This document shows, one piece after another, positions 1 to 13,600 of a stretch of 64,000 nt of DNA. The stretch's first letter is position 1. The number at the start of each line of letters is the position of its first letter. The notes beneath the pieces were generated by a model. It saw nothing but the letters and a program-made list of their open reading frames with translations. It was not told the origin of the DNA and did not search any database. The stretch comes from Procambarus clarkii (lineage: Eukaryota > Arthropoda > Malacostraca > Decapoda > Cambaridae). The stretch covers positions 42,084,954 to 42,148,953 of the forward strand of contig NC_091188.1 of NCBI RefSeq assembly GCF_040958095.1. Direction: 5' to 3'. A program made the position numbers and the translations under genes.

Positions 1-924
1 CATTGTTATGACAAATCACTCCCACATTAATGGTACATTTAAACACACGAGTGCCACAAAATATATGATATGGTTTGACTCGATAATTAATATTATCTTT
101 AATAAAATTGTTTAACAAGTGACATGAAATATGAACTCTTATTTGCTCTTCTACAAACAAAAAAATTCTACTCTTAATATTATCGCTAAAAGATTTAAAA
201 TCGAAACAGCCTTAGCTGGAGAATGAAGCCAAAGATACAAGTCACATCACAGCCCAAGATGATTTACCAATGGATTAGTAAACATGCCTAACCTTAATAC
301 AAGAATAAATGAAATGGCAGAAAGGCTATTGACCCACATTAACCCTAGAGAAATGTCAGCACTGTGGAGAAATGCCCGACAGACCACTGGAACATTTGGA
401 ACATTATCTAACACAGTGCATAGTTACACCCACAACAGACCACTGGAACATTATCTAACACAGTGCACAGTTACAAACCCATTAAGATTTCAACTTAGAT
501 TCAACAGAGCAGTTGTTGTTGTTAAACACGTGGGTTAAAATCTTACTGAAGCGACCATACGAGTCATAAATACTCATAATCCGGCCACGTAAAACAGAAA
601 CAAGCAGCACTTAGTGGGCCAGCCAGAGGATTAGGGCCCGTGCAGGAATATCGCTGCTAAAAAGCCTAACCTATCAACTCACATGTGGTTTTTGCCAATT
701 TGAAAAACTGTCAAAAAGACTGATTATGACTTGATTTGATACATATCACATACACAATATGTTTGACTAATGGATCCTTTAACCTACCTAAAAATGAAGG
801 AAACTGTAGAAGGATGCCAGCCACATCCGAAAGAGGAGAGTTTGTCAACAGATTTTAAATCCTTCCTACCTAACCCAAACCAACCAAGCCTCTCCTAGAT
901 TAATACATGGTCATCTATTGATAT
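1..924. other. No recognisable gene
   Basis: AT-rich sequence. A short direct repeat containing CAGACCACTGGAACATT occurs at about 383 and 439. A small open frame (284-538) has no family I recognise and spans that repeat, so I do not call it a gene. Confidence 0.5.
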
Positions 925-1440
925 ATACACTGCAACTCAAGGAGAGACTATAGGAACTGAACGTCACATCACTAGAAGAAACATAATCACCACATCCAAG
1001 ATTCTTATAGGAATTGATAGAGTAGATCAAGACCCTTTATCTAACACAGGGAGCACATGCACTAGGGGACACTGGTGAAAATTTAGTACCCAAATAAGCC
1101 ATATACATATTACAAGGAACATTTTAGTGTGGGAGTAGTTAACGGATGGAATGCATTAGGAAGTAATGTGGTGGAGGCTGACTCCATACACAGTTTATAA
1201 TGTAGATATGATAGAGCCCAGTAGGCTCAGGAACCTGTACACACCTTTGGAACCTTTTCAAAGCATTATATGACAAAGAGTGCTGGGAAGACAGGACACC
1301 ACGAGCGTAGCTCTCATCCTGAAACTACACTTAGGTAATTACACTTAGGTAATTACCAGTTGATTGATGGGACCAAAGAGCCAAAGTGCAAGCACAACTA
1401 AGCAAGTACATCTAGGCGAGTACCATTATGATAATCAGAA
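925..1440 (+). mobile_element. LINE-B 3' fragment with a LINE-E tail nested in it
   Basis: Decayed C-terminal coding text of LINE-B (frames broken by stops) runs to about 1230 and includes the diagnostic end GTGGTGGAGGCTGACTCCAT. Its 3' UTR is interrupted at about 1240-1343 by the tail of LINE-E, with GGTAATTAC twice, then resumes with GATGGGACCAAAGAGCC. The nesting means LINE-E was active after this LINE-B copy landed. Confidence 0.7.
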
Positions 1441-1494
1441 AAGGAGCTTTGTCGAGTTCCCTTGGTGTACAATTTGACTATACCCCGTGCTGAA

Positions 1495-1690
1495 GACCTA
1501 TTGGGGCAGATACAGTTGAGTTCATTCCTGCCTCACAAACAGGAATTCTGGGTTTGAATCCTATGCAGGACAGAAGTGGTTGGGCACATCTATTGCCTAA
1601 TGCCCCTGTTCACCTAACAGTAAATAAGTAGCTACGACTTAGCTTGTTGGGATACAAGTTCCTTCGTACACAAGACGATTCGCAGGCGGA
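1495..1690 (+). mobile_element. tRNA-derived SINE, decayed
   Basis: A B-box-like GGGTTTGAATCC at about 1551 is followed by the body text TGCCCCTGTTCACC and AGTAAATAAGTAGC that the other SINEs here share. The head is diverged and the ends are not sharp. The stretch 1700-2150 holds only CCTAAC-rich and G-rich simple sequence. Confidence 0.5.
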
Positions 1691-2347
1691 GTTTGAAACT
1701 TACTTAACCTAACTCACCTCAACTTAACCTACCCAACTCAGCCCAATACAACCTAACCTGAGCTAATACAGTCTAACATAACAATATATACACTTTTAAC
1801 GAACAGAAAACTAGCTTCGTCAAATGGTCTGGTGGTCCATGCTTGGGGCTGCATCCTGGGGGGGGGGGTCAACCTTAAGCGAGAGAGGAACCGAGGAATT
1901 ATTTTATCATAACCTAAACAACCTTAACACAGATAATCTAATGAGGTATATCGTTTTAACAATGTATAAAACGAACATTGTCTTATAAGGCAATATAGGA
2001 TTTGGCCAGAAGCATAGACGTATACGGCCGCCATCACCTCTTATTTGTCAGTCTGCCAGCCCCACACACCCACAATACTCACTATTACTTCCTGTAATCC
2101 TTCTTATCTCATCTGTAAGGAATGTACAAGTGTTAACAGTCCAAAATAAGGGCGAGGAGCACCTTGGTGTAGAGGCCAGACGTCGATGGTGTCTTGTGTT
2201 TACGGCGCTTAAACTACAGTTACAACTACCCTTTACAAGCCTCTGGTCGCTTAAGAAATTGTGTAGATTCCTCTAACTTGGACAAACATATCAGTTGTAT
2301 CACTAACTCTCCACGTATGTCAGTAGCTTAATTTAGAAACTGTACTT

Positions 2348-2617
2348 ATGGTCGATCTCGAACCAATTGTTGATCTCATCTCATCTGCAGTTGCTAGTAA
2401 ATCCACTGTTTATGTGAATGAATGTCTGACCAGGTGCAGGCAAAATCTCTTTTTTAAACTGCGTGGCTTCTGCAAAAATTCCCCTACAATTAAACACTGT
2501 TTTGTGCGAGATGGTAAAATTATAGCTAGGAGGACTGACACTGGAAAAACCTATTCAATAACCACAGAAGCTCACCTTAATTCTTTCCTCAGTGACTGTG
2601 GGATAGCTGCTGTATAG
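2348..2617 (+). CDS. LINE-A ORF1 C-terminal fragment (candidate)
   Basis: An 89-codon frame ending about 530 bp before the LINE-A ORF2. Its C-terminal half (CRQNLFFKLRGFCKNSP, then VRDGKIIARR) resembles the C-terminal domain found in ORF1 proteins of many CR1/Jockey-type LINEs. Upstream ORF1 sequence is missing or unrecognisable, so it is a 5'-truncated or decayed ORF1. A poly-A/poly-T rich spacer (2700-3065) follows. The assignment is an inference from position and resemblance. Confidence 0.5.
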   Translation: MVDLEPIVDLISSAVASKSTVYVNECLTRCRQNLFFKLRGFCKNSPTIKHCFVRDGKIIARRTDTGKTYSITTEAHLNSFLSDCGIAAV

Positions 2618-3026
2618 CCTGAATTCAGATTATAATCTCTTATAACTACCTTTGTGTACTCTAGCTCTGCCTTTCCCTTCAAAAGGTTTTAACTTTAGTT
2701 TAAAAAAAAAAAAAAAAAAAAAAAGAATAATATTGTCATCTTTATTATTGTCTTTTTTTTTCTTTTTACTCCCATGTTCCTTAGTACACTGGCTTTGCCT
2801 GTGTCCTCTAGTATTAACTTCATTATCCAATGTTCCTGAGTGTATCTCTATTTAAACTACCTCAGTTTGTTTTAGTGTAACTTTAGTATTCAATTATAGT
2901 GTACTTATATTAGTATAGTAAGCAAGCTTATTATCTTATAGATTTCATAATTGTTTTTTTTACTTTTTTGGTCATCTATTGTTATTAATTATTCTAGTTA
3001 ATTTTTTACATTCCTAGTTCCCATTA

Positions 3027-3062
<36 letters not shown>

Positions 3063-3143
3063 CTTTTTACTTAAAATTACCATTAAGTTTATTTTACTTT
3101 AGAATTTTTAATCTACTTTTTTCTTTGTTTTCTATTTTGTAAT

Positions 3144-6111
3144 TTGCCATTCTTACCTTGTTTTCCTGCAATCAGCCTTTTTATGCAGACAAGTATAGAC
3201 CCAGAACTAAACCTCTTATCCACTATCTATGACAATCATCACTTCAATGATCAAAATTGCAGATATTTTACAGCACATGATGTAAACAATGTATTAACAG
3301 ATAATCTCAATATCTCTGTAATCAACTTGAACGTTAGATCCCTAGGTAAACACTTCGATGATGTTAGTGCCTTGATTGAAACTATTGACAACAAATTCTC
3401 TTTTATTATACTTACTGAAACGTGGTTGAAAGAGGATAATACTCAACTCTTTAACATGCCTAACTACTCGGCAATTCACAACTGTCGTCAAATGCAGAGA
3501 GGTGGTGGTACTGCTCTTTACTACCACCAAGAACTAACATGCTTAAAAATAATTAGAACTATATAGAGACTGCTGTGGGGAGTATATCTTCGCCAGTTTC
3601 AGAGTCAAGGGTGCCGAGTCTGTCCTGTCTGTGGGTGCAGTCTATAGAATTCCTAACACTGATGTGTCTGAATTCAACTCAAACCTTAGAAATCTAATAC
3701 TAGATAACAGATTGAACAAAAACCATCTAATTATCGCAGGGGACTTTAATATTGACCTCTGCGAGCCTGAACACCCTACTGCTGTTAGCTTCCTCAACTG
3801 TATGAATTCCTGCTTCCTCATACCCTTAATCACTAGACCAACTAGAATCACTGATAGTACTGCTACGACTCTAGATCACATCTGGACCAACATAACCTCT
3901 CCGCTTACTTCAGGTATAATCACCGATAGCACTACAGACCATTACCCCACATTTCTCTTAACTAACATTAGCAAACCACCTCTAGAGACAAGGGAGTTAA
4001 GCTTTAGGCTGCACAATGAAACTGCTATAAACAATTTTATAACTGCTGCTGATAATGTCAACTGGGAGTCCGAGTTAGGTAACATAGGGGACATCAACCT
4101 AGCAGTGAAATCTTTTCTACAAACAACTCTTAGCCTTTATAACACCCACTGTCCTATGCTTACTAAACAAGTCACAAGCAAAAGACTTAACAATCCTTGG
4201 CTTACAAAGGGAATACTTAAATCCATTAACAAAAAACACGACCTTGAGAAGAAGTATAGGCTAGGAACAGTCTCCAAAGAATTCTCAAAGAATTACTCGT
4301 TATTGCTATCTAAAATAATTAGACGAGCCAAAACTAAATACTATGAAGATAAATTTACCCAAATAAAGAGCAACATTAAAAAAACTTGGAGCACAATTTC
4401 ACAAATATTGGGATCAAAGAAGATTTTAAATAACAAACCAACACTCCTTTCCAATAACGTTGGTCAGCTTTCAGCCTCTGGTTCTGCTATTGAGTTCAAT
4501 AGGTTCTTCTCTTCCATTGGGTCATCCCTTGCAAATGATATTCCATCTTCCTGTACTGATGTTAAGGACTATCTTACAGGTAACTATCCACAGTCTCTGT
4601 ACCTAAAGCCTACTAGTTCCACTGATGTCAATGAAATAATCCTTTCCCTTAAAACCAAGTCTAGTGCCCTCGAGGAGATACCAACTTTAATTTACAAAAA
4701 AGCCTCCAGATCTCTAGCCCCTGCTATTGCATTGCTCTTCAACAAGTCACTTGAACTCCAAACCTTTCCTGACATTCTAAAAAAAGCAAGGGTAACCCCT
4801 GTCTACAAATGTGGTGATCTCACTGATGTTAACAACTACAGACCTATATCAATCCTGCCTAACTTGTCAAAAATATTCGAAAAGCTAATCTACAAGCAGC
4901 TTTACTCTTTTCTAGCCAAACACAATATACTTAGCTCTTGTCAATATGGCTTCAGACCCAAAAAAAGCACTAACGATGCACTTATTAGTATGATTAACTT
5001 AATTCACGCAGCTCTTGATAAAAAGGAGTTTCCTGTTGGGTTATTTGTGGACCTGCGTAAGGCTTTTGACACTGTCAACCATCAAAACCTTCTTCTTAAA
5101 TTACATCATTATGGAGTCAGAGGACACTCCCTGCAATACCTCAAATCTTATCTTACTGACAGGCTCCAGTATGTTTCTGTGAATAATACAATTTCTCCCA
5201 CCCTACCCATCAACATTGGTGTTCCTCAGGGCAGCATACTTGGCCCTCTCCTCTTTCTCATCTACATTAATGATCTTCCAAATGCCTCCCAACACCTCAA
5301 ACCAATTCTATTTGCTGACGACACAACCTTCATTTACTCCAGTCCTGACCCCCTTGCTCTAAATGCCACAGTAAATACTGAGCTAGAGAAAGTCCATCTT
5401 TGGCTAACTGCCAACAAACTCACCCTTAACATTGACAAAACGTTTTATATTCTGTTTGGCAATAAATCCTCTAATCAGATAAATCTCAAAATAAACAATA
5501 CCCAAATTTGTAACAAATTAGATGGCAAATTCCTTGGCGTTCTCATCGACCACAAGCTGAATTTCCAGGGTCACATTCTAAATATATCAAAAAAAGTTTC
5601 AAAAACTGTTGGCATTCTTTCTAAGATCAGATATTATGTACCCCGCCCTGCCCTGGTTACTCTCTATTACTCCCTCATCTATCCATACCTCAACTATGGT
5701 ATTTGTGCTTGGGGCTCTACTACCCAAAATCATTTACGTCCTCTCATTACCCAACACAAAGCTGCTATTAGGACAATAACCAACTCTGGCCCCAGACATC
5801 ACTCGGTACCCTTACTCAAATCTCTGAATATGTTAGATATTAAGTCACTGCACATTCTCTCTTGTGTATTATACATATATAAAACGCTGAACTGTAATGC
5901 CAATCCTGACCTCAAAAGCTTCATTGAAGGTTGTATCAGAACCCATGAGCACCACACCAGGAATAAATACAGTTTTGATATTCCTAGAGTACGACTTAAT
6001 CAAACTAGAAATGCTCTACAAATCAAGGGGCCCAGAATGTGGAATGACCTTCCCAACCATGTTAAAGACTGTACCTCTCTCAACCAGTTTAAGATAAAAA
6101 CTAAACACTAG
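3144..6111 (+). pseudogene. LINE-A ORF2: AP endonuclease + reverse transcriptase, one frameshift
   Basis: A non-LTR retrotransposon polyprotein of about 980 residues. Endonuclease signatures: NLNVRSL, TETWLK, AGDFNIDL and TDHYPT. Reverse transcriptase signatures: NYRPISILPNLSKIFEKL, YGFRPKKSTNDAL, LFVDLRKAFDTVNHQ, GVPQGSILGPLLFLIYINDL and the catalytic FADD. The frame is broken once: the first part stops at 3564-3566 and the rest continues in the +1 frame from about 3571, which looks like a single-base indel. Otherwise it is intact to TAG at 6109-6111. This organisation is typical of the CR1/Jockey group. Copy 2 lies at 54732-56243. Confidence 0.92.
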
Positions 6112-6549
6112 CTAATAAATTCCCTGTAACCTACCTCACTCCTTTATTGTCAACCCATGTCTGTTATTTTATTTTATTATTATTATTTTTTTTTAATCAA
6201 CACTGTTTGTCAACCTATTGTATTTGTGCTGCTTTTTCAGTCATGTTCCCCCTTTTTTTATCTTTATTTGTATTTGTTTTCAACACTTTTTATTCTTTTG
6301 CTCAATTAGTATTAAGTTCTAGATATTAATGTTTTTCTTGCCCGAAACGCATTGCGTAATAGTGGCTTTAGGCATTGTATGTACTAGCTCTATCTATATA
6401 TCAATCCATTAATGTAACATCACTTGTATGTATGTACCTTACCTGAATAAACATATTTATTTATTTTATTTATTTGATGTGACGACTTATATTGAATTTT
6501 GTAACTAGCTCATCAAGATTGTAACTTGCTTAGCTAAATAAATAAAATA

Positions 6550-6677
6550 AAAAAAAATATGCTTATTCAGGAAAGGTACATACATACAAGTGATGTTACA
6601 TTAATGGATCGATATATAGATGGAGCTAGTACATACAATGCCTAAAGCCACTATTACGCAATGCGTTTCGGGCAGAT
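6550..6677 (-). mobile_element. LINE-A 3' end, inverted
   Basis: Reverse complement of the LINE-A 3' UTR: GGTACATACATACAAGTGAT to GCGTTTCGGGCA. It lies tail-to-tail with copy 1, so 6338-6460 and 6555-6675 could fold together. Confidence 0.8.
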
Positions 6678-6837
6678 GAATTGAAATGAATGAAATGAAT
6701 TATGGGGTTCAGTCTCTGCCAATATGTGCCTCTTTAACCCTCTCCACTACCTTCCACAACATGGGTATGGGGTGCATAATAAATGAACTAAACTAACTAT
6801 TGTGTGACAGTCAATACGACCATTATCTATGTTACGA

Positions 6838-6943
6838 TCATTATCTATGTATTTTATGTACTAGCTCTATCTATAAATCCAACATTATGTTTAACTCATC
6901 TTCTATGTATGTACTTTTACCTGAATAAGCATTTTGCTTTTGA
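6838..6943 (+). mobile_element. LINE-A-type 3' end fragment
   Basis: TGTACTAGCTCTATCTATA, then ATGTATGTACTTTTACCTGAATAAGC, match the end of the LINE-A 3' UTR. It directly abuts the LTR that follows. Confidence 0.6.
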
Positions 6944-6946
6944 TGT

Positions 6947-7285
6947 TGTAGCGAGTAGATTATCCCAATAATATACTCGCTCCAAATATAGTGTTAATAT
7001 GCCTGTCAACCTTTGGAGATGAATGAGGTGAGGCGTTGCCCGGGCAGCACGGTGAGGTGTTGCCCGAGCAATATAAGCGGCAAGAATAGCAAACATTCAA
7101 ACTAGTCTACTTTCAAGTGTGGTCTAGAGCAGACACTTGCGAGATACTGTACCGACGCTCAGTGCGCTCAACTCACACCAAAGTATCACCGGTGTACTTC
7201 TGTATATTCGACCAAATATATATATAGTATCTTAGTGTCTGTGTTTATTTGTCACCATACTTTACGTAACAATAGAACCGTTACA
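6947..7285 (+). mobile_element. LTR of an LTR retrotransposon (solo or truncated)
   Basis: About 340 bp starting TGTAGCGAG and ending CCGTTACA, with a TATA-like TATATATATAG near 7219. It is followed immediately by TTGGTGACCCC, a typical tRNA primer-binding site. No second LTR is visible in the window, and what follows is cut off by the 20-bp array. The exact LTR start (6944 or 6947) is not certain. Confidence 0.6.
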
Positions 7286-7614
7286 TTGGTGACCCCAGAG
7301 AGTTTCGACGATACCCAGCCACGATGGACTACAACATGGACTCTCACTGGACCTCTACTGCTACTGTTTGCTGTGGTGCTGTGATGGAACACTGCCAACA
7401 CCCTCGCCACAGCTATGATTTTCATCGCGTCCATCTCTGCATTTTCATCTACTACGGCTTGCTGCTCCACGATCACTACTCACTCATCTGGCAGCTTCAT
7501 CAGTAACTACATAATGTGTGATCTACAGCCTGTCCTGCCGACTCTCCGTCGCTGCCAGGGCACTGCTTGTTCTACAGGGGCGCCCACGAAAGCTGTTCTT
7601 TCCTCAGATTCATT
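7286..7614 (+). mobile_element. LTR-element leader and start of internal region, truncated
   Basis: Starts with the primer-binding site TTGGTGACCCC. An ATG follows at 7324 with a short open frame that stops at 7504. No gag, protease or pol motif can be recognised. The sequence passes directly into the minisatellite at 7615. Confidence 0.45.
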
Positions 7615-10600
7615 CAGGACCCCACAGGGACACCAGGACCCCCATAGGGACACCAGGACCCACCACAGGGACACCAGGACCCCCACAGGGACACCAGGAC
7701 CCCCACAGGGACACCAGGACCCCCCACAGGGACGCCAGGACCCCCACAGGGACACCAGGACCCCCACAGAGACATCAGGACCCCCACAGGTACACCAGGA
7801 CCCCCACAGGGACACTAGGACCAAACAGGGATACCAGGACCCCCACAGGGACACCAGGGCCCCCACAGGTACACCAGGACCCCCACAGGTACACCAAACC
7901 CTACAGGTACACCAGGACCGCCACAGGTACACCAGGACCCCCACAGGGACATCAGGGCTTCCACAGGGACACCAGGACCCCCACAGGGACACCAGGACTC
8001 CCACAGCGACACCAGGGGCCCCCACAGGGACACCAGGGCCCCCACAGGGACACTAGGGTCCCCCACAGGTACACTAGGACCCCCAAAAGTACACCAGGAT
8101 CCCCCACAGGTACACCAGGAACCCCACAGGTACACCAGAACCCCCAAAGGTACACCAGGACCCCCCACAGGTACACCAGGACCCCCACAGGTACACCAGG
8201 ACCCCCAAAGGTACACCAGGACCCCCCACAGGTACTCCAGGACCCTCACATGTACACCAGGACCCCCACAGGTACACCAGGACCCCCAACAGGGACACCA
8301 GAGCCGCCACAGGTACACCAGGACCCCCACAGGGACACCAGGACCCCCACAGGGACACCAGGACCAAACAGGGACACCAGGACCCCCACAGGGACACCAG
8401 GACCCACCACAGGGACACCAGGACCCCCACACGGACACCAGGACCCCCACAGGGACACCAGGACCCCCACAGGGACTCCATGACCACCACAGGGACACCA
8501 GGACCCCTGCAGGGACACGAGGGCCCCCACAGGTACACCAGGACCCCCACAGGTACAACAGACCCTACAGGTACACCAGGATCCCCACAGGGACACCAGG
8601 GCCCCCCACAGGGACACCAGAGCTTCCACAGGGACACCAGGATTCTCACAGGTACACCAGGACCCCCACAGGGACACCAGGACCCCCACAGGTACACCAG
8701 GACCCCCACAGGGACACCAGGGCCCCTCACAGGGACACCAGGACCCCCCACAGGGACACCAGGACCCCCACAGGGACACCAGGACCCCCACAGGGACACC
8801 AGGACCCCCACAGGGACACCAAGACCCCCCACAGGGACACCAGGACCCCAACAGGGACACCAGGACCCTCACAGGGACACCAGGACCCCCCACAGGGACA
8901 CCAGGACCCCCCACAGGGACACCAGGACCCCCACAGGGACACCAGGAACCCCACAGGGACACCAGGACCCCCACAGGGACACCAAGACCCCCCCACAGGG
9001 AAACCAGGACCCCCACAGGGACACCAGGACCCCACAGGGACACCAGGACCCCCCACAGGGACACCAGGACCCCACAGGGACACCAGGACCACCATAGGGA
9101 CACCAGGACCCACCACAGGGACACCAGGACCCCCACAGGGACACCAGGACCCCCCACAGGGACGCCAGGACCCCCACAGGGACACCAGGACCCCCACAGG
9201 TACACCAGGACCCCCACAGGGACACTAGGACCAAAGAGGGATACCAGGACCCCCACAGGGACACCAGGGCCCCCACAGGTACACCAGGACCCCCACAGGT
9301 ACACCTGGTTGATACCTGGTTGATGGGGTTTTGGGAGTTCTTCTACTCCCCAAGCCCAGCCCGAGGCCAGGCTCGACTTGTGAGAGTTTGGTCCACCAGG
9401 CTGTTGCTTGGAGCGGCCCGCAGGCCCACATACCCACCACAGCCCGGTTGGTCCGGCACTCCTTGGAGGAATAAATCTAGTTTCCTCTTGAAAATGTCCA
9501 CGGTTGTTCCGGCAATATTTCTTATGCTTGCTGGGAGGACGTTGAACAACCGCGGACCTCTGATGTTTATACAGTGTTCTCTGATTGTGCCTATGGCACC
9601 TCTGCTCTTCATTGGTTCTATTCTACATTTTCTTCCATGTCGTTCACTCCAGTACGTTGTTATTTTACTGTGTAGATTTGGTACTTGGCCCTCCAGTATC
9701 TTCCAGGTGTATATTATTTGATATCTCTCTCGTCTTCTTTCTAGTGAGTACATTTGGAGGGCTTTGAGACGATCCCAATAATTTAGGTGTTTTATCTCGT
9801 CTATGCGTGCCGTATATGTTCTCTGTATTCCCTCTATTTCAGCAATCTCTCCTGCTTTGAAGGGGGAAGTGAGTACTGAGCAGTACTCAAGACGGGACAA
9901 CACAAGTGCCTTGAAGAGTACAACCATTGTGATGGGATCCCTGGATTTGAAAGTTCTCGTAATCCGTCCTATCATTTTTCTGGCTGTCGCAATATTTGCT
10001 TGGTTATGCTCCTTAAACGTTAGGTCGTCAGACATTATTATTCCCAAATCCTTTACATGCTGTTTTCCTACTATGGGTACACCAAACCCTACAGGTACAC
10101 CAGGACCGCCACAGGTACACCAGGACCCCCACAGGGACACCAGAGCTTCCACAGGGACACCAGGACCCCCACAGGGACACCAGGACTCCCACAGCGACAC
10201 CAGGGGCCCCCACAGGGACACCAGGGCCCCCACAGGGACACTAGGGTCCCCCACAGGTACACTGGGACCCCCAAAGGTACACCAGGACCCCCCACAGGTA
10301 CACCAGGAACCCCACAGGTACACCAGAACCCCCAAAGGTACACCAGGACCCCCACAGGTACACCAGGACCCCCACAGGAACACCAGGACCCCCAAAGGTA
10401 CACCAGGACCTCCCACAGGTACACCAGGACCCTCACATGTACACCAGGACCCCCACAGGGACACCAGGGCCCCCTCAGATACACCAGGACCCCCAACAGG
10501 GACACCAGAGCGGCCACAGGTACACCAGGACCCCCACAGGGACACCAGGACCAAACAGGGACACCAGGACCCCCACAGGGACACCAGGACCCCCACAGGG

Positions 10601-13600
10601 ACACCAGGACCCCCACAGGGACACCAGGACCCACCACAGGGACACCAGGACCCCCACACGGACACCAGGACCCCCACACGGACACCAGGACCCCCACAGG
10701 GACACCAGGACCCCCAAAGGTACATCAGTTCGTCCACAGGTACACCAGGACCCCCACAGGGACACCAGTACCCCCACAGGAACACTAGGACCCCCACAGG
10801 GACACCAGGACACCCCACAGGTACACCAGGACCAAACAGGGACACCAGGACCCCCACAGGGACACCAGGACCCCCACAGGGACACCAGGACCCCCACAGG
10901 GACACCAGGACCCACCACAGGGACACCAGGACCCCCACACGGACACCAGGACCCCCACACGGACACCAGGACCCCCACAGGGACACCAGGACCCCCAAAG
11001 GTACATCAGTTCCTCCACAGGTACACCAGGACCCCCACAGGGACACCAGTACCCCCACAGGAACACTAGGACCCCCACAGGGACACCAGGACACCCCACA
11101 GGTACACCAGGACCCCCACAGGGACACCAGGACCCCCCACAGGGACACCAGGGTCCCCACAGGGACACCAGGATCCCCACAGGTACACCAGGGCCCCCTA
11201 CAGGTACACCAGGACCCTCCACAGGTACACCATGTCCCCCACAGGTACACCAGAACCCCCACAGGTACACCAGGTCCCGCACAGGGATACCAAGACCCCC
11301 ACAGGTACACCAGGGTCCCCACAGGTACACCAGGACCCCCACAGGGATACCAGGACCCTCACAGGTACACCAGGTCCCCCACAGGTACACCAGAACCCCC
11401 AAAGGTACACCAGGGTCCCCACAGGTACACCAGGACCCCCACAGGTACACCAGGTCCCCCACAGGGATACCAGGACCCCCACAGGTACACCAGGGTCCCC
11501 ACAGGTACACCAGGACCCCACAGGTACACCAGGACCCCCCACAGGTACACTAGGACCCCCACAGGGACGTCAGGACCCCCACAGGGACACCAGGACCCCC
11601 ACAGGTACACCAAACCCTACAGGTACACCAGGACTGCCACAGGTACACCAGGACCCCCACAGGGACATCAGGGCTTCCACAGGGACACCAGGACCCCCAC
11701 AGGGACACCAGGACTCCCACAGCGACACCAGGGGCCCCCATAGGGACACCAGGGCCCCCACAGGGACACTAGGGTCCCCCACAGGTACACTAGGACCCCC
11801 AAAAGTACACCAGGATCCCCCACAGGTACACCAGGAACCCCACAGGTACACCAGAACCCCCAAAGGTACACCAGGACCCCCCACAGGTACACCAGGACCC
11901 CCACAGGTACACCAGGACCCCCAAAGGTACACCAGGAACCCCCACAGGTACTCCAGGACCCTCACATGTACACCAGGACCCCCACAGGGACACCAGGGCC
12001 CCCACAGGTACACCAGGACCCCCAACAGGGACACCAGAGCCGCCACAGGTACACCAGGACCCCCACAGGGACACCAGGACCCCCACAGGGACACCAGGAC
12101 CAAACAGGGACACCAGGACCCCCACAGGGACACCAGGACCCACCACAGGGACACCAGGACCCCTGCAGGGACACGAGGGCCCCCACAGGTACACCAGGAC
12201 CCCCACAGGTACAACAGACCCTACAGGTACACCAGGATCCCCACAGGGACACCAGGGCCCCCCACAGGGACACCAGAGCTTCCACAGGGACACCAGGATT
12301 CTCACAGGTACACCAGGACCCCCACAGGGACACCAGGACCCCCACAGGTACACCAGGACCCCCACAGGGACACCAGGGCCCCTCACAGGGACACCAGGAC
12401 CCCCACAGGGACACCAGGACCCCCACAGGGACACCAGGACCCCCACAGGGACACCAGGACCCACCACAGGGACACCAGGACCCCCACACGGACACCAGGA
12501 CCCCCACACGGACACCAGGACCCCCACAGGGACACCAGGACCCCCAAAGGTACATCAGTTCGTCCACAGGTACACCAGGACCCCCACAGGGACACCAGTA
12601 CCCCCACAGGAACACTAGGACCCCCACAGGGACACCAGGACACCCCACAGGTACACCAGGACCAAACAGGGACACCAGGACCCCCACAGGGACACCAGGA
12701 CCCCCACAGGGACACCAGGACCCCCACAGGGACACCAGGACCCACCACAGGGACACCAGGACCCCCACACGGACACCAGGACCCCCACACGGACACCAGG
12801 ACCCCCACAGGGACACCAGGACCCCCAAAGGTACATCAGTTCCTCCACAGGTACACCAGGACCCCCACAGGGACACCAGTACCCCCACAGGAACACTAGG
12901 ACCCCCACAGGGACACCAGGACACCCCACAGGTACACCAGGACCCCCACAGGGACACCAGGACCCCCCACAGGGACACCAGGGTCCCCACAGGGACACCA
13001 GGATCCCCACAGGTACACCAGGGCCCCCTACAGGTACACCAGGACCCTCCACAGGTACACCATGTCCCCCACAGGTACACCAGAACCCCCACAGGTACAC
13101 CAGGTCCCGCACAGGGATACCAAGACCCCCACAGGTACACCAGGGTCCCCACAGGTACACCAGGACCCCCACAGGGATACCAGGACCCTCACAGGTACAC
13201 CAGGTCCCCCACAGGTACACCAGAACCCCCAAAGGTACACCAGGGTCCCCACAGGTACACCAGGACCCCCACAGGTACACCAGGTCCCCCACAGGGATAC
13301 CAGGACCCCCACAGGTACACCAGGGTCCCCACAGGTACACCAGGACCCCACAGGTACACCAGGACCCCCCACAGGTACACTAGGACCCCCACAGGGACGT
13401 CAGGACCCCCACAGGGACACCAGGACCCCCACAGGTACACCAAACCCTACAGGTACACCAGGACTGCCACAGGTACACCAGGACCCCCACAGGGACATCA
13501 GGGCTTCCACAGGGACACCAGGACCCCCACAGGGACACCAGGACTCCCACAGCGACACCAGGGGCCCCCATAGGGACACCAGGGCCCCCACAGGGACACT

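Larger units (their letters stand above)
2150..6475 (+). mobile_element. LINE-A copy 1 (CR1/Jockey-like non-LTR retrotransposon)
   Basis: Near full length: ORF1 remnant, ORF2, then a 3' UTR from 6112 containing TGCCCGAAACGC (6340), GTGGCTTTAGGCATTG and AATAAA, and ending in TTTA-type simple repeats. The 5' limit is uncertain. Long T and A tracts between the ORFs may reflect decay. Confidence 0.85.

Noticed and set aside
284..538. 84-codon frame at the left end
   Set aside because: It spans a local direct repeat and shows no recognisable domain.
2630..2855. Small Lys- or Phe-rich frames on both strands
   Set aside because: They are translations of the A-run between the LINE-A ORFs.
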